Shown here: positions 43,484 to 51,273 of the stretch, one piece after another | How the letters are laid out: each line of letters starts with the position of its first letter | Numbering within the stretch: the first letter of the stretch is position 1 | Assembly (NCBI GenBank): GCA_020628815.1 | Contig: JAHDEN010000010.1 | Coordinates: forward strand, 1 to 60,634 | Source of the DNA: Chloroflexota bacterium | Lineage (GTDB): Bacteria > Chloroflexota > Anaerolineae > Promineifilales > Promineifilaceae | Direction: 5' to 3' | Length of the DNA stretch: 60,634 bases | Made by a program: the position numbers and the translations under genes | The notes under the pieces: generated by a model | Database searches by the model: none | The model's input: the letters and a program-made list of their open reading frames with translations, nothing else | Told to the model about the DNA's origin: nothing

Positions 43484-44572
43484 ATGAAACAATACTGCAT
43501 TTACTGTGAAAGAAAATCTATGGCTGGCGATTTGTGGTGCCAAGAAAGTTACTGCACGGCCGACAACTTGCCCTACATTCTCGACTATGGGGAATCTGTT
43601 GGAGACATGCACATCTCCAAAAATATCGCGGTTCTACGATCATCTGCCATTTATGAAGCGACCCGCAACGATGACGAAAAAATACTCTTAAAGATTGCCC
43701 ACGACGGGTTTGAAGAAAGACTCAAACGTGAGGCTCGGTTCTTGGAGCATCTACAATCTCAAGAAATTTTTCACCCGATGCTGCCCAAGCTCCAATCAGC
43801 CCACGTTCAAGCGACAATTGAAGAGTTTCCCCATGGTAAAACGGTCTTTAGACGGCGTCCCTTAACCTATGCTGTTTTCGATCACGTTGATGGAGATATC
43901 ATGCGAGAAATGCTGCTGAAGAACCCACAGCCTTGGTATCAGCATTCCGCTTGGATGATCATGGGGTTAACAGATGTGATGGCCCTGTTGCATAACCAAG
44001 AGGTGCTGCATTTAGGCCTATGCCCAGAAAGTATCTTGGTGCGCTATGACAGCGAGAACATCCCACGGCCGTTATTAATGGATCTCGGCTCTGTTACACG
44101 GCCGGAAGATATTGGGGAAAATTGGAGCAGCCATTATGTTCCCCCTGCCTATATCGCCCCTGAGTTACTTAACTACCCACGGCAACCGTCACGGCAATCT
44201 GACATTTATGGATTGGGGCTGATATTTTACGAATTGCTCGCGGGTCGGCCGGCACATGAGTTTCGACTTCGGCGTGACCAGGACATTTTAGATGCCATCC
44301 AATCCAATCTGATTTCACCCATTAATCGGCCCGATCTAACAAATGAAGTCCTCGCTATCGTTGATCGCGCCATGTCTCGGGATGCATCCAGCCGCTTTTC
44401 TGATTTCTTGACTCTTGGCGAAAAACTAATGGCTGTCTTTCCAAAAGTTCCGGCCGAAAAACCCCCTCGAAAAATCAACTGGAACATAATCGGGCTGATT
44501 GCGTTAGTAGTTTTTATAATCCTACTGCTTTTTGCCACAGCCTACTTCTTAGCTGGAAATCAAACCCTATAA
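43484..44572 (+). CDS. Zinc-ribbon pseudokinase with C-terminal membrane helix (EssB-like layout)
   Basis: The 362-residue protein starts with a zinc ribbon (Cys5, 8, 19, 24). A protein kinase-like domain follows: Lys70 in KILLKI, APE at 225-227 and DIYGLGLIFYELL. The catalytic loop is broken: instead of HRDLKPxN it reads HLGLCPES (176-183), so both the catalytic Asp and the metal-binding Asn are gone, and DFG is DLG. It should be a pseudokinase. One membrane helix (about 333-353) ends the protein. EssB/YukC of Firmicute type VII systems is also a pseudokinase followed by a membrane helix, so a comparable scaffold role is an attractive inference in this locus. It converges on the PP2C gene with only 7 bp between stops. 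Confidence 0.85.
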   Translation: MKQYCIYCERKSMAGDLWCQESYCTADNLPYILDYGESVGDMHISKNIAVLRSSAIYEATRNDDEKILLKIAHDGFEERLKREARFLEHLQSQEIFHPMLPKLQSAHVQATIEEFPHGKTVFRRRPLTYAVFDHVDGDIMREMLLKNPQPWYQHSAWMIMGLTDVMALLHNQEVLHLGLCPESILVRYDSENIPRPLLMDLGSVTRPEDIGENWSSHYVPPAYIAPELLNYPRQPSRQSDIYGLGLIFYELLAGRPAHEFRLRRDQDILDAIQSNLISPINRPDLTNEVLAIVDRAMSRDASSRFSDFLTLGEKLMAVFPKVPAEKPPRKINWNIIGLIALVVFIILLLFATAYFLAGNQTL

Positions 44573-44579
44573 CTGTTTC

Positions 44580-47177
44580 TCAATCTTGTGAATCATCATC
44601 ACCCGGGTCCTGTGTAGGTAACGGCTCTTCGACCGGTGGCGCGGGGTCGTCTTCCGGCTCTTCGGTTGGTGGCGGTGGATCTACCGATTCTTCAGTCGGA
44701 GGTGGATCAACTGGCTCTTCTGTCGGTGGCGGCGGTTCTACCGGCACTTCAGTTGGAGGCGGCGGCTCTACCGGTTCTTCTGTTGGAGGCGGCGGCTCTA
44801 CCGGTTCTTCTGTTGGAGGTGGCGGCTCAACCGGCTCTTCGGTTGGAGGCGGTGGCTCAACCGGCTCTTCGGTTGGAGGCGGTGGCTCTTCCGGCTCTTC
44901 TGTCGGTGGCGGTGGTTCAACTGGCTCTTCAGTTGGAGGCGGTGGTTCTACCGGTTCTTCAGTTGGGGGCGGTGGTTCTACCGGTTCTTCAGTTGGGGGC
45001 GGCGGCTCAACCGGCTCTTCTGTCGGTGGCGGTGGCTCAACCGGCTCTTCTGTCGGTGGCGGTGGCTCTACCGGCTCTTCTGTCGGTGGTGGTGGCTCTA
45101 CCGGCTCTTCAGTCGGAGTCGGCGGTTCAACCGGCGCCTCCGTGGCAGTTGGTTCCTCTATCGGAATCGGTGTTGATGTTAACGGGATAGGTGTCGCGAC
45201 GGGAGTTGGGGTTGCCGCGGGTGGAGGGGATGTGTTGGTTGGAACCGGGGCTGCTGGTTCAGGCGTTGCTGGTGCCTCTGCAGGCGGAACTGGATCATTA
45301 TTGCCACCTTGTGTACCACCATCAGACCCTGATGAGCCGGAATTACCGCTCGGTTGTTCGGTTGGAACTTCAGGGGTAGGAGATGGGACAAAAATTGTTG
45401 CGGTTGGTGTTGGGGTAGGTGGAGGTGGCAGATAAGGAAGTAAGCATGAACGAACATCCTTTGCACCACTCGGGAAGCTCAATAATAACCTTTGGTATGC
45501 AACTGCAGCACGCTGTGAAATGGGTGAGAAGACTGGGTCGATTGATAAATCGGCCGGATTTAATAACAGTTGTTGTCCGGTTGGTATTTCAACAGGCTCA
45601 TTTCGGCCGATCTCGTATTGGCAAATCCCCTCAAAGCAATAGCTGGTAAGTGACTGCTCTGCTTCTGAAAAATCTACCGCCATACATGATCCAGAAACGC
45701 CAAATACAACATCATCATCTTGAGTTCTAACCTCAATCTCAGCTCCGCTTTGATACAAGCCAGATTGCAATACGATATCACTTTCAGGAAAAATACTGAG
45801 CTCTATTAACCTGCTCACCCGATTAAACTCTAGTTCGCTGCCTTGTTGTGCATAAATGCTGGCATCTTCGTCATCAATCCCTTCGTGATTAATTTGGACT
45901 TCAGCCCTCTCATTCGCAGTTACCAATTCATCCTCGTAAAGAGGGATGGCGTCAGGCTGATTCTGGTTCCGATAAAATCCAATTTGCCCTGGCTGTAATG
46001 TCGGCCGGGGCGTGCTGGTAGGGATTGGTGTAGCCGTAGGCAATGCGTCTTGCGTGGCCTGCAATATGGCAGCCACAGTCTGTGTCGCAATGCTAAAGTT
46101 TTGGGCATCAACAGTAGCTTGGTCGGCCGTGGCGACTAAAATGGCCGCACGGGCATCGGCCGTACTCACTTCAGCATTAGCAACTTCGACCCGGGCTTGT
46201 TCTTCTTCTAACTGCACCGCTTGTTCGGCCGAACGATTCCTAAAGAAAGAGATCGCTACAAACGATATAACAAGCAACATGGCGATGATACTGCCATAGA
46301 ACAGACCTGAGCGTAACCGGATTTTTCGGGCTTCATTTTCAACTTTTGCAGAGCGTTCGGGATCGGCCGTTTGCAAAATAGCGGCCGAAACATTGTCGTC
46401 TGCATCACGGCCTAAAGCGAAAGAAACCAAGCCACGAGCAGCTCGATTCCCCTCTTGCGTGGTTAAAATTTGGACGATTTCTTCTTCGCGGATAAGCGGG
46501 GTCCCGTCGGCTGGAGAATCTTTAATCAGCCCGTCAGAGCAAACCAAAATCGAGTCCCCTTTTTGAAGAGGCAGACCTTTCTTACCGCGCGCCTGCGCAA
46601 CAAGATACGATTGTTCATCCACTGTTTCGTCAATATGAAATCCGATATCAACGGGTGTTTCTGCATTAATCCCCACCGCCCACATCAACACTTCAGATCT
46701 GGGGCTATTGGCGGCCGATTGATGGCTCATTTTCCCCTGTAAAGGGATCACGTTTTTAAACACATGATCCATCGTGAGCTGAGTTAGATTTGTGTTTCGC
46801 AATAAATAGACCCGGCTATCCCCAACGTTGGCAACATAGAGCGTTTGGTTATTGTGAATAACAGCGATAGACAGGGTACAACTTGTACCGCGCTCTGATC
46901 TAGTCGCGCCAAAAACCTCTCGATTCGCAACGAAAACCGCATTGGTCAGCAGGTCTGCAACCAAAGATTCAGTTCCGCTTTGAAGATATTGGCTAACCGC
47001 GTCTATCGCAATCTGAGCCGCCCTTTCCCCACGGTTCTCCCCACCAACGCCATCAGCCACAATAGCGACGGCCAAGTGATCCCCATTGGCTCGGGTTATA
47101 TTTTGTGCCGTCACGCGATCTTCGTAAAGCTCGCGCGTACCTGTATCGAAATGAAAGCCTGTAATAATGTCTGACAT
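44580..47177 (-). CDS. PP2C-type phosphatase, single-span, with FecR-like domain and Pro/Glu repeat tail
   Basis: The 865-residue product has an intact PPM phosphatase domain: ADGVGG (41-46), GDSR (119-122), SDG (214-216) and DADDNVSA (258-265) supply the metal aspartates. A membrane helix follows at 291-311, then a short coiled coil and, outside, a FecR-like beta domain (GQIGFYRNQNQ to FPSGAKDVRS). The last 230 residues are Pro/Thr/Glu-rich, mostly PTEEPVEPPP repeated about 17 times, a stiff stalk that could cross the wall. It would reverse phosphorylation by the adjacent kinase. It is the last gene of the essC-to-PP2C run, 13 bp behind the kinase. Confidence 0.93.
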   Translation of the reverse strand: MSDIITGFHFDTGTRELYEDRVTAQNITRANGDHLAVAIVADGVGGENRGERAAQIAIDAVSQYLQSGTESLVADLLTNAVFVANREVFGATRSERGTSCTLSIAVIHNNQTLYVANVGDSRVYLLRNTNLTQLTMDHVFKNVIPLQGKMSHQSAANSPRSEVLMWAVGINAETPVDIGFHIDETVDEQSYLVAQARGKKGLPLQKGDSILVCSDGLIKDSPADGTPLIREEEIVQILTTQEGNRAARGLVSFALGRDADDNVSAAILQTADPERSAKVENEARKIRLRSGLFYGSIIAMLLVISFVAISFFRNRSAEQAVQLEEEQARVEVANAEVSTADARAAILVATADQATVDAQNFSIATQTVAAILQATQDALPTATPIPTSTPRPTLQPGQIGFYRNQNQPDAIPLYEDELVTANERAEVQINHEGIDDEDASIYAQQGSELEFNRVSRLIELSIFPESDIVLQSGLYQSGAEIEVRTQDDDVVFGVSGSCMAVDFSEAEQSLTSYCFEGICQYEIGRNEPVEIPTGQQLLLNPADLSIDPVFSPISQRAAVAYQRLLLSFPSGAKDVRSCLLPYLPPPPTPTPTATIFVPSPTPEVPTEQPSGNSGSSGSDGGTQGGNNDPVPPAEAPATPEPAAPVPTNTSPPPAATPTPVATPIPLTSTPIPIEEPTATEAPVEPPTPTEEPVEPPPPTEEPVEPPPPTEEPVEPPPPTEEPVEPPPPTEEPVEPPPPTEEPVEPPPPTEEPVEPPPPTEEPEEPPPPTEEPVEPPPPTEEPVEPPPPTEEPVEPPPPTEEPVEPPPPTEVPVEPPPPTEEPVDPPPTEESVDPPPPTEEPEDDPAPPVEEPLPTQDPGDDDSQD
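44665..45135. repeat. 30-bp coding minisatellite
   Basis: About sixteen tandem copies of a 30-bp unit encode PTEEPVEPPP in the phosphatase gene. Copies differ mainly at third codon positions (GGC/GGT/GGA and TCT/TCG/TCA), which is unusual for a freshly expanded array and implies age plus selection on the peptide. Most units are in frame multiples, so slippage would change stalk length without breaking the frame. Confidence 0.9.
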
Positions 47178-47190
47178 AAATTTTTACGTG

Positions 47191-48165
47191 TTAATTAAAA
47201 TCGATCCGAGGGGGCCGAACTGAAATGATTTTTTCTTCTATCGCTTGAATAAGTGCAGGAATATCCGGCCGTTTGGCAGGGTCACTGCGCAGCATTACTT
47301 CGAGCAATACATCCATAGACTCATGTACATCCGGCCGGTACTTCCGAATATTTTCCAACTTAATATCCCCACGAATAGCGGTCGTAGATAAGCGCTCCCG
47401 CTCTTTTTGGTTGACGAGCTGAATCCCTGTAAGCATCTCAAATAAAATCGCTCCTAGCGACCATACATCTACCTTTGTGGGCTGAATTCCGAACGTTTCC
47501 GCAGCCACATCGTTTCGATGCAATGCTTCGATCACTTCGGGTGGCGAATACCCAACAGAAGCGGTTAATTGACGAATTTTTTCAACTTTTGTTGAGCTCC
47601 CAAAATCAATGATTATCGGCTGTGGCACCTCGTTTGGTGATGGCTTATGCCGGAACATGATGTTGTCAGGCTTTAGATCACAATGTGCGATACCTGATTT
47701 ATGCATAAAGTCGACAGTAACCAGCAGCTGATAGAACATCTCGACAACCCAATCTACCGAATAAATCGGCTTGCTTGAGCCACCAAACATCCCTTTTTTA
47801 ACCTTTGAAAACTCTTTCAGATATTCAGGCAAGCCTCGGCCGGGCAAATATTCCATCGCATAATACCAGGGTGAATCGGTATGAGCTGGCGATTTTGCGA
47901 CGTAAGCAGCCCCTGTTGTTAAACGCATCGGTATGATACGTACAATACTAGGATGCCTAAGTTGCTGAAGCAGGTTCGCCTCATCTCGCAACAGGTCTTT
48001 ATATGTATTACTGTTTTCAGTCCCAGTTAATTGGACCTTTATCGCAACTTTACGGGTCGGCCGTTCACTGTCGTAAGCTAAGAAAACCTGCGACATTCCC
48101 CCCTGTTTTGACAGGCTCTTTTCTATAGTGTAACCGGCGACGATATCCCCTTTTCTAAAAGACAT
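47191..48165 (-). CDS. Cytosolic Ser/Thr protein kinase
   Basis: A 324-residue Hanks-type kinase with all catalytic parts: glycine loop SKQGGMSQVF, Lys43 in VAIKVQ, HCDLKPDN (161-168), DFG (187-189) and DVWSLGAILFEMLTG. There is no membrane helix or PASTA domain, so it is a soluble kinase close to the catalytic core in size. It lies 10 bp behind a vWA-FHA gene and 13 bp ahead of the PP2C gene. FHA domains in three neighbouring proteins are the obvious readers of the phosphothreonines it makes. Confidence 0.95.
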   Translation of the reverse strand: MSFRKGDIVAGYTIEKSLSKQGGMSQVFLAYDSERPTRKVAIKVQLTGTENSNTYKDLLRDEANLLQQLRHPSIVRIIPMRLTTGAAYVAKSPAHTDSPWYYAMEYLPGRGLPEYLKEFSKVKKGMFGGSSKPIYSVDWVVEMFYQLLVTVDFMHKSGIAHCDLKPDNIMFRHKPSPNEVPQPIIIDFGSSTKVEKIRQLTASVGYSPPEVIEALHRNDVAAETFGIQPTKVDVWSLGAILFEMLTGIQLVNQKERERLSTTAIRGDIKLENIRKYRPDVHESMDVLLEVMLRSDPAKRPDIPALIQAIEEKIISVRPPRIDFN

Positions 48166-48175
48166 GCAATTGTTC

Positions 48176-50380
48176 CTATGCTAGTTTGTTTTGCCAATCA
48201 TCATCGTCAATATCAGGAATCATTTCGCTGGGCAGCACGTTAGGTGGCAGGTCTATATTTTCAGTTTCATCGTCAGCAAACTCAAGAACCGTCTTATCAC
48301 GATCTTGAACAGGTTCTGCCAAGACTTGAGGTTTAACCTCAGGTTGGGCCTTTACTTCTTGATTGAAGGTGGGCATGACGGGTGCTTTCATTTGGCTTCC
48401 TGAATCTTCTTCAGCTGACCAAGCCGCATCAACGATCTCAAATCTTAGTAATGCCCCTCTACGGAAAAGGTCTCCCAATAAAATTTCATCTCCATGATTT
48501 AGTTCCACTGGAACATCTCGCATAAGGATGTTGCTGTTGAGCTTGGTCCCATTATTTGAGCTGTCTGTAATAAAGAACTGGCCTAAATCATTTTGGATTG
48601 TGCAGTGCAGGCCGCTAATTGAACATGCCGTATCTTGCTCATAAAGCAAAATGTCGCATTGGGCAGGATCACGGCCGATCGTTGTGTTATTTGAATAGAT
48701 TTCAACGACTTCACTGATCAAATCGCTCGGCCCTTTTAAAACCTTTAGGGTAGCAAATACCGTCGCTTTACCCCCGGTTGAACCACCCAAGATCGTTTTT
48801 GTCCATTCACGAACACCCCCACGGCTATAGGCGTCTCGCGCCACACCAGACCCCAGCTCCGCAATTTTTCGATAAAAATAGATGCCGCCAGCAACCAAAG
48901 CCAAAAACATAATCGCTGTCAAAATCCAAGGAAGCAAGGTCGCTATATTCAAATTCCCGGCTGACACGGGAGCTGAAACCGGAGCGGGTTCTGGCTCGGG
49001 ATCAACTACAAGAGGCTCTTCATCAACAGCGGTTTCAATCAAGGGGGAAACATCGATAATAAATTGAGTTCGATCACTGGTCGCTGAAATGCCAAAATTG
49101 TCGGTGGCTCTTACCTGTACTTCGGTCGAGCCGGGGTTATCAAATTGGCTCACATTTAGGGTAAATTGAAGCGTCGTCGGGTCTGGATTATCAATTGTTT
49201 CTTCCACGAACCCATCCACGATAAGCTCGGCCGACAACAAATCGCCCGGTTTTAAGGGGTAAGGCCAGCCATCTACCCGAGCCAAAACCGGCGTAAAGTT
49301 AGGTTCCAATACCGTTCCGGTTGCATTAGGCACCCGCTCCACTCGCGGCCGAGATTCGATCACCACAGTAGCAGGATCAGGGTTTACCTCAACAGATCCG
49401 ATCGCTTGCGCCTGATCTAAAGGGACACCGGCTGGTAGCACCGCAATTTCTCGGATTCCTGGTTCAACCAGCTGACTGTCAAAACGGATCGTATAGGTTT
49501 GAGACTGGGAATTTAAATCGAGATAAATTTCTTCAAATCTATCGATTAAATTATCATCTTTTGAAGGATTTAGATAAAGCCCCCCGCTTTCTTCTGCCAT
49601 TAGCTCAAACGGATCAGGAAATTCACCTTTGGGGTTTGCATGGACAACATATATTTGAACCCCACGGTCGCGGGCCAAAGCACCTATTTCACGTGCCAGT
49701 TGAATCTGCTGCGTCTGTACCGGCCAGTTAATATTATGAACAAAGTAAATCAAGGCTGACTGGCCAATGTTTCCGGCCGCAGCCGTATCATCCACCAAAT
49801 CCAAAACATCCCTTAACCCTTTGAATCCCTCCGTACGCCCTTGATCGCTGTTGATAACATCAAAACTGATTTTGCCTAAACCGACAGGAAGCTCGTTTCC
49901 GGTACTCGTTGGTTCAATAACAACAACGGTCTGGTCTTTGTTATCAACAAAAATTCTTTCAGTTAAAATTAGTGTATCGGTGCCAGTTGCAAAATACCCC
50001 CCCGAAACCAAGCTGCCAAATGAAGATCGAATTTCTGAAACGCCATAGTCTCTACCGGCCGTAGAGAACAAGCCCGACTCGACATGCAAAGCAACCAATT
50101 TAGGGACGTCTTGCGACTCCACAATCTCGAATTCTTCAATTCGCTGTCCGTTTTCATACACATCAAACATCGATGGATCAACGGTGGTAGGCACCCTATT
50201 ATTTTCGTCGAGCAAACGTATATTGGTTCGAATTTCAGGGAATCCTGCTTCTACATCAATGACTGAAATGTTGAGTAATGCTTGACCAAATGCTTGTTGC
50301 GATGAGCCCCCTATAAATAAGGTGGTAAGTGTTAAAACTAACACTACTAGATACCATCTAGTCCTGAGTCTCCGTTTCAT
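48176..50380 (-). CDS. vWA-like (degenerate MIDAS), membrane helix, FHA protein
   Basis: The 734-residue product has a signal peptide or anchor at the start, an extracytoplasmic vWA-like domain, a beta-sandwich region, one membrane helix (about 478-502) and a cytosolic FHA domain from about 563 (TIGRDPAQCD, then SGLHCTI and SSNNGTKLN). The MIDAS DxSxS is replaced by HVESG, so metal binding is probably lost. The FHA recognises phosphothreonine. The tail after FHA is acidic. It is the degenerate counterpart of the protein at 56204. AAGGGA precedes the ATG. The 262-bp gap upstream is AT-rich and may hold a promoter, which I cannot place. Confidence 0.88.
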   Translation of the reverse strand: MKRRLRTRWYLVVLVLTLTTLFIGGSSQQAFGQALLNISVIDVEAGFPEIRTNIRLLDENNRVPTTVDPSMFDVYENGQRIEEFEIVESQDVPKLVALHVESGLFSTAGRDYGVSEIRSSFGSLVSGGYFATGTDTLILTERIFVDNKDQTVVVIEPTSTGNELPVGLGKISFDVINSDQGRTEGFKGLRDVLDLVDDTAAAGNIGQSALIYFVHNINWPVQTQQIQLAREIGALARDRGVQIYVVHANPKGEFPDPFELMAEESGGLYLNPSKDDNLIDRFEEIYLDLNSQSQTYTIRFDSQLVEPGIREIAVLPAGVPLDQAQAIGSVEVNPDPATVVIESRPRVERVPNATGTVLEPNFTPVLARVDGWPYPLKPGDLLSAELIVDGFVEETIDNPDPTTLQFTLNVSQFDNPGSTEVQVRATDNFGISATSDRTQFIIDVSPLIETAVDEEPLVVDPEPEPAPVSAPVSAGNLNIATLLPWILTAIMFLALVAGGIYFYRKIAELGSGVARDAYSRGGVREWTKTILGGSTGGKATVFATLKVLKGPSDLISEVVEIYSNNTTIGRDPAQCDILLYEQDTACSISGLHCTIQNDLGQFFITDSSNNGTKLNSNILMRDVPVELNHGDEILLGDLFRRGALLRFEIVDAAWSAEEDSGSQMKAPVMPTFNQEVKAQPEVKPQVLAEPVQDRDKTVLEFADDETENIDLPPNVLPSEMIPDIDDDDWQNKLA

Positions 50381-50642
50381 TGTTCCCTTCCGTTAAAACT
50401 AATTAAATCTTTCAACCAGCTTAAGTATGCAGGTTCATGTTTACGATTAAACTTATTGAAAAATAGTCGTCGGCTCAATTTTGCACAGACTTCTATAAAA
50501 TTTTATTGATTTTACCTGTTATAAATCGAGTAATCAATTGTAAATGCTATCAAAAAAAGCGATTTCCTGTCTAAGTGTAAATAATCTAGTTTGGACAGTT
50601 GGCTCTGGTAACAAAGGCTTCTAGTTAGATTGGTTTTGCCAC

Positions 50643-51269
50643 CTACTTCTCGACAAATATAAGCTGTATTCGGCCGGTGCTCACTTCTATTCGGTCTTCA
50701 TGATTCAGACGTATCTTTTCATTCACTTTAAGCTTTTTGCCATTTACATACGTCGGATTCCTTTCTTCAAGGCTCACTAAATAATAAGCGCCATCCGCAA
50801 AAAGAATTTGAGCATGATTCCGAGAGACACGACGATCATTTGTCAGCCCGGTACAGTCGATTCCGATTAGCTCATTTTTCTTCCCACCAGCCGTTTTCCG
50901 GCCGATTATAAATGGTTGCCACCCCACGACCGTTGTTGTTTTATTTTCTTGCACCACAATCTTTCCCGTACACCCAACCGGCAATAGCTGTTTCCCACCG
51001 TTTCGTTTCGACGCAGCCCCTGTCACCCAACCAAAAGTCAGGCTATCCCCATTTTGAATGTTAAGTTCTTGGAGCGACTTTTTATCTTCTAACGGCCGAT
51101 GGCTACCCAGCAAAAACAGCCCATAAGAATCCCCATCTGAATGACTTAAGTCTTGAAACTTGCGTAGAATCTCCCCCTTTAATTCAACAATCGAGAGGTT
51201 TCTTAAGGCAGAAATATTTTGAGTTGGTTCATCAAACACATCCAGCTTTAATTTAATATATTCGCTCAT
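50643..51269 (-). CDS. YukD-like ubiquitin fold fused to FHA domain
   Basis: The 208-residue protein has two parts. Residues 1-85 look like the YukD/EsaB ubiquitin-like fold: a beta start, an ILRKFQDLSHSDG helix, YGLFLLGSHRPLEDKKSLQEL and NGDSLTFGWVTG. Residues 110-208 form an FHA domain with FIIGRK, RRVSRNHAQI and NPTYVNGKKL, keeping the Arg, Ser and Asn that bind phosphothreonine. The SD for this gene lies in the last codons of essC, and only 4 bp separate the two, so it is translationally coupled to the ATPase. In Firmicutes YukD is a stand-alone component; the fusion is unusual to me. Confidence 0.88.
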   Translation of the reverse strand: MSEYIKLKLDVFDEPTQNISALRNLSIVELKGEILRKFQDLSHSDGDSYGLFLLGSHRPLEDKKSLQELNIQNGDSLTFGWVTGAASKRNGGKQLLPVGCTGKIVVQENKTTTVVGWQPFIIGRKTAGGKKNELIGIDCTGLTNDRRVSRNHAQILFADGAYYLVSLEERNPTYVNGKKLKVNEKIRLNHEDRIEVSTGRIQLIFVEK

Positions 51270-51273
51270 GATG

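Noticed and set aside
44665..45135. Possible CRISPR array because of regular 30-bp repeats
   Set aside because: Repeats are contiguous with no unique spacers and encode a peptide repeat.
44636..45190. Long plus-strand frame rich in Leu, Val and Ala opposite the phosphatase tail
   Set aside because: It is the antisense reading of the 30-bp repeat array; the phosphatase frame has clear domains and correct codon use.
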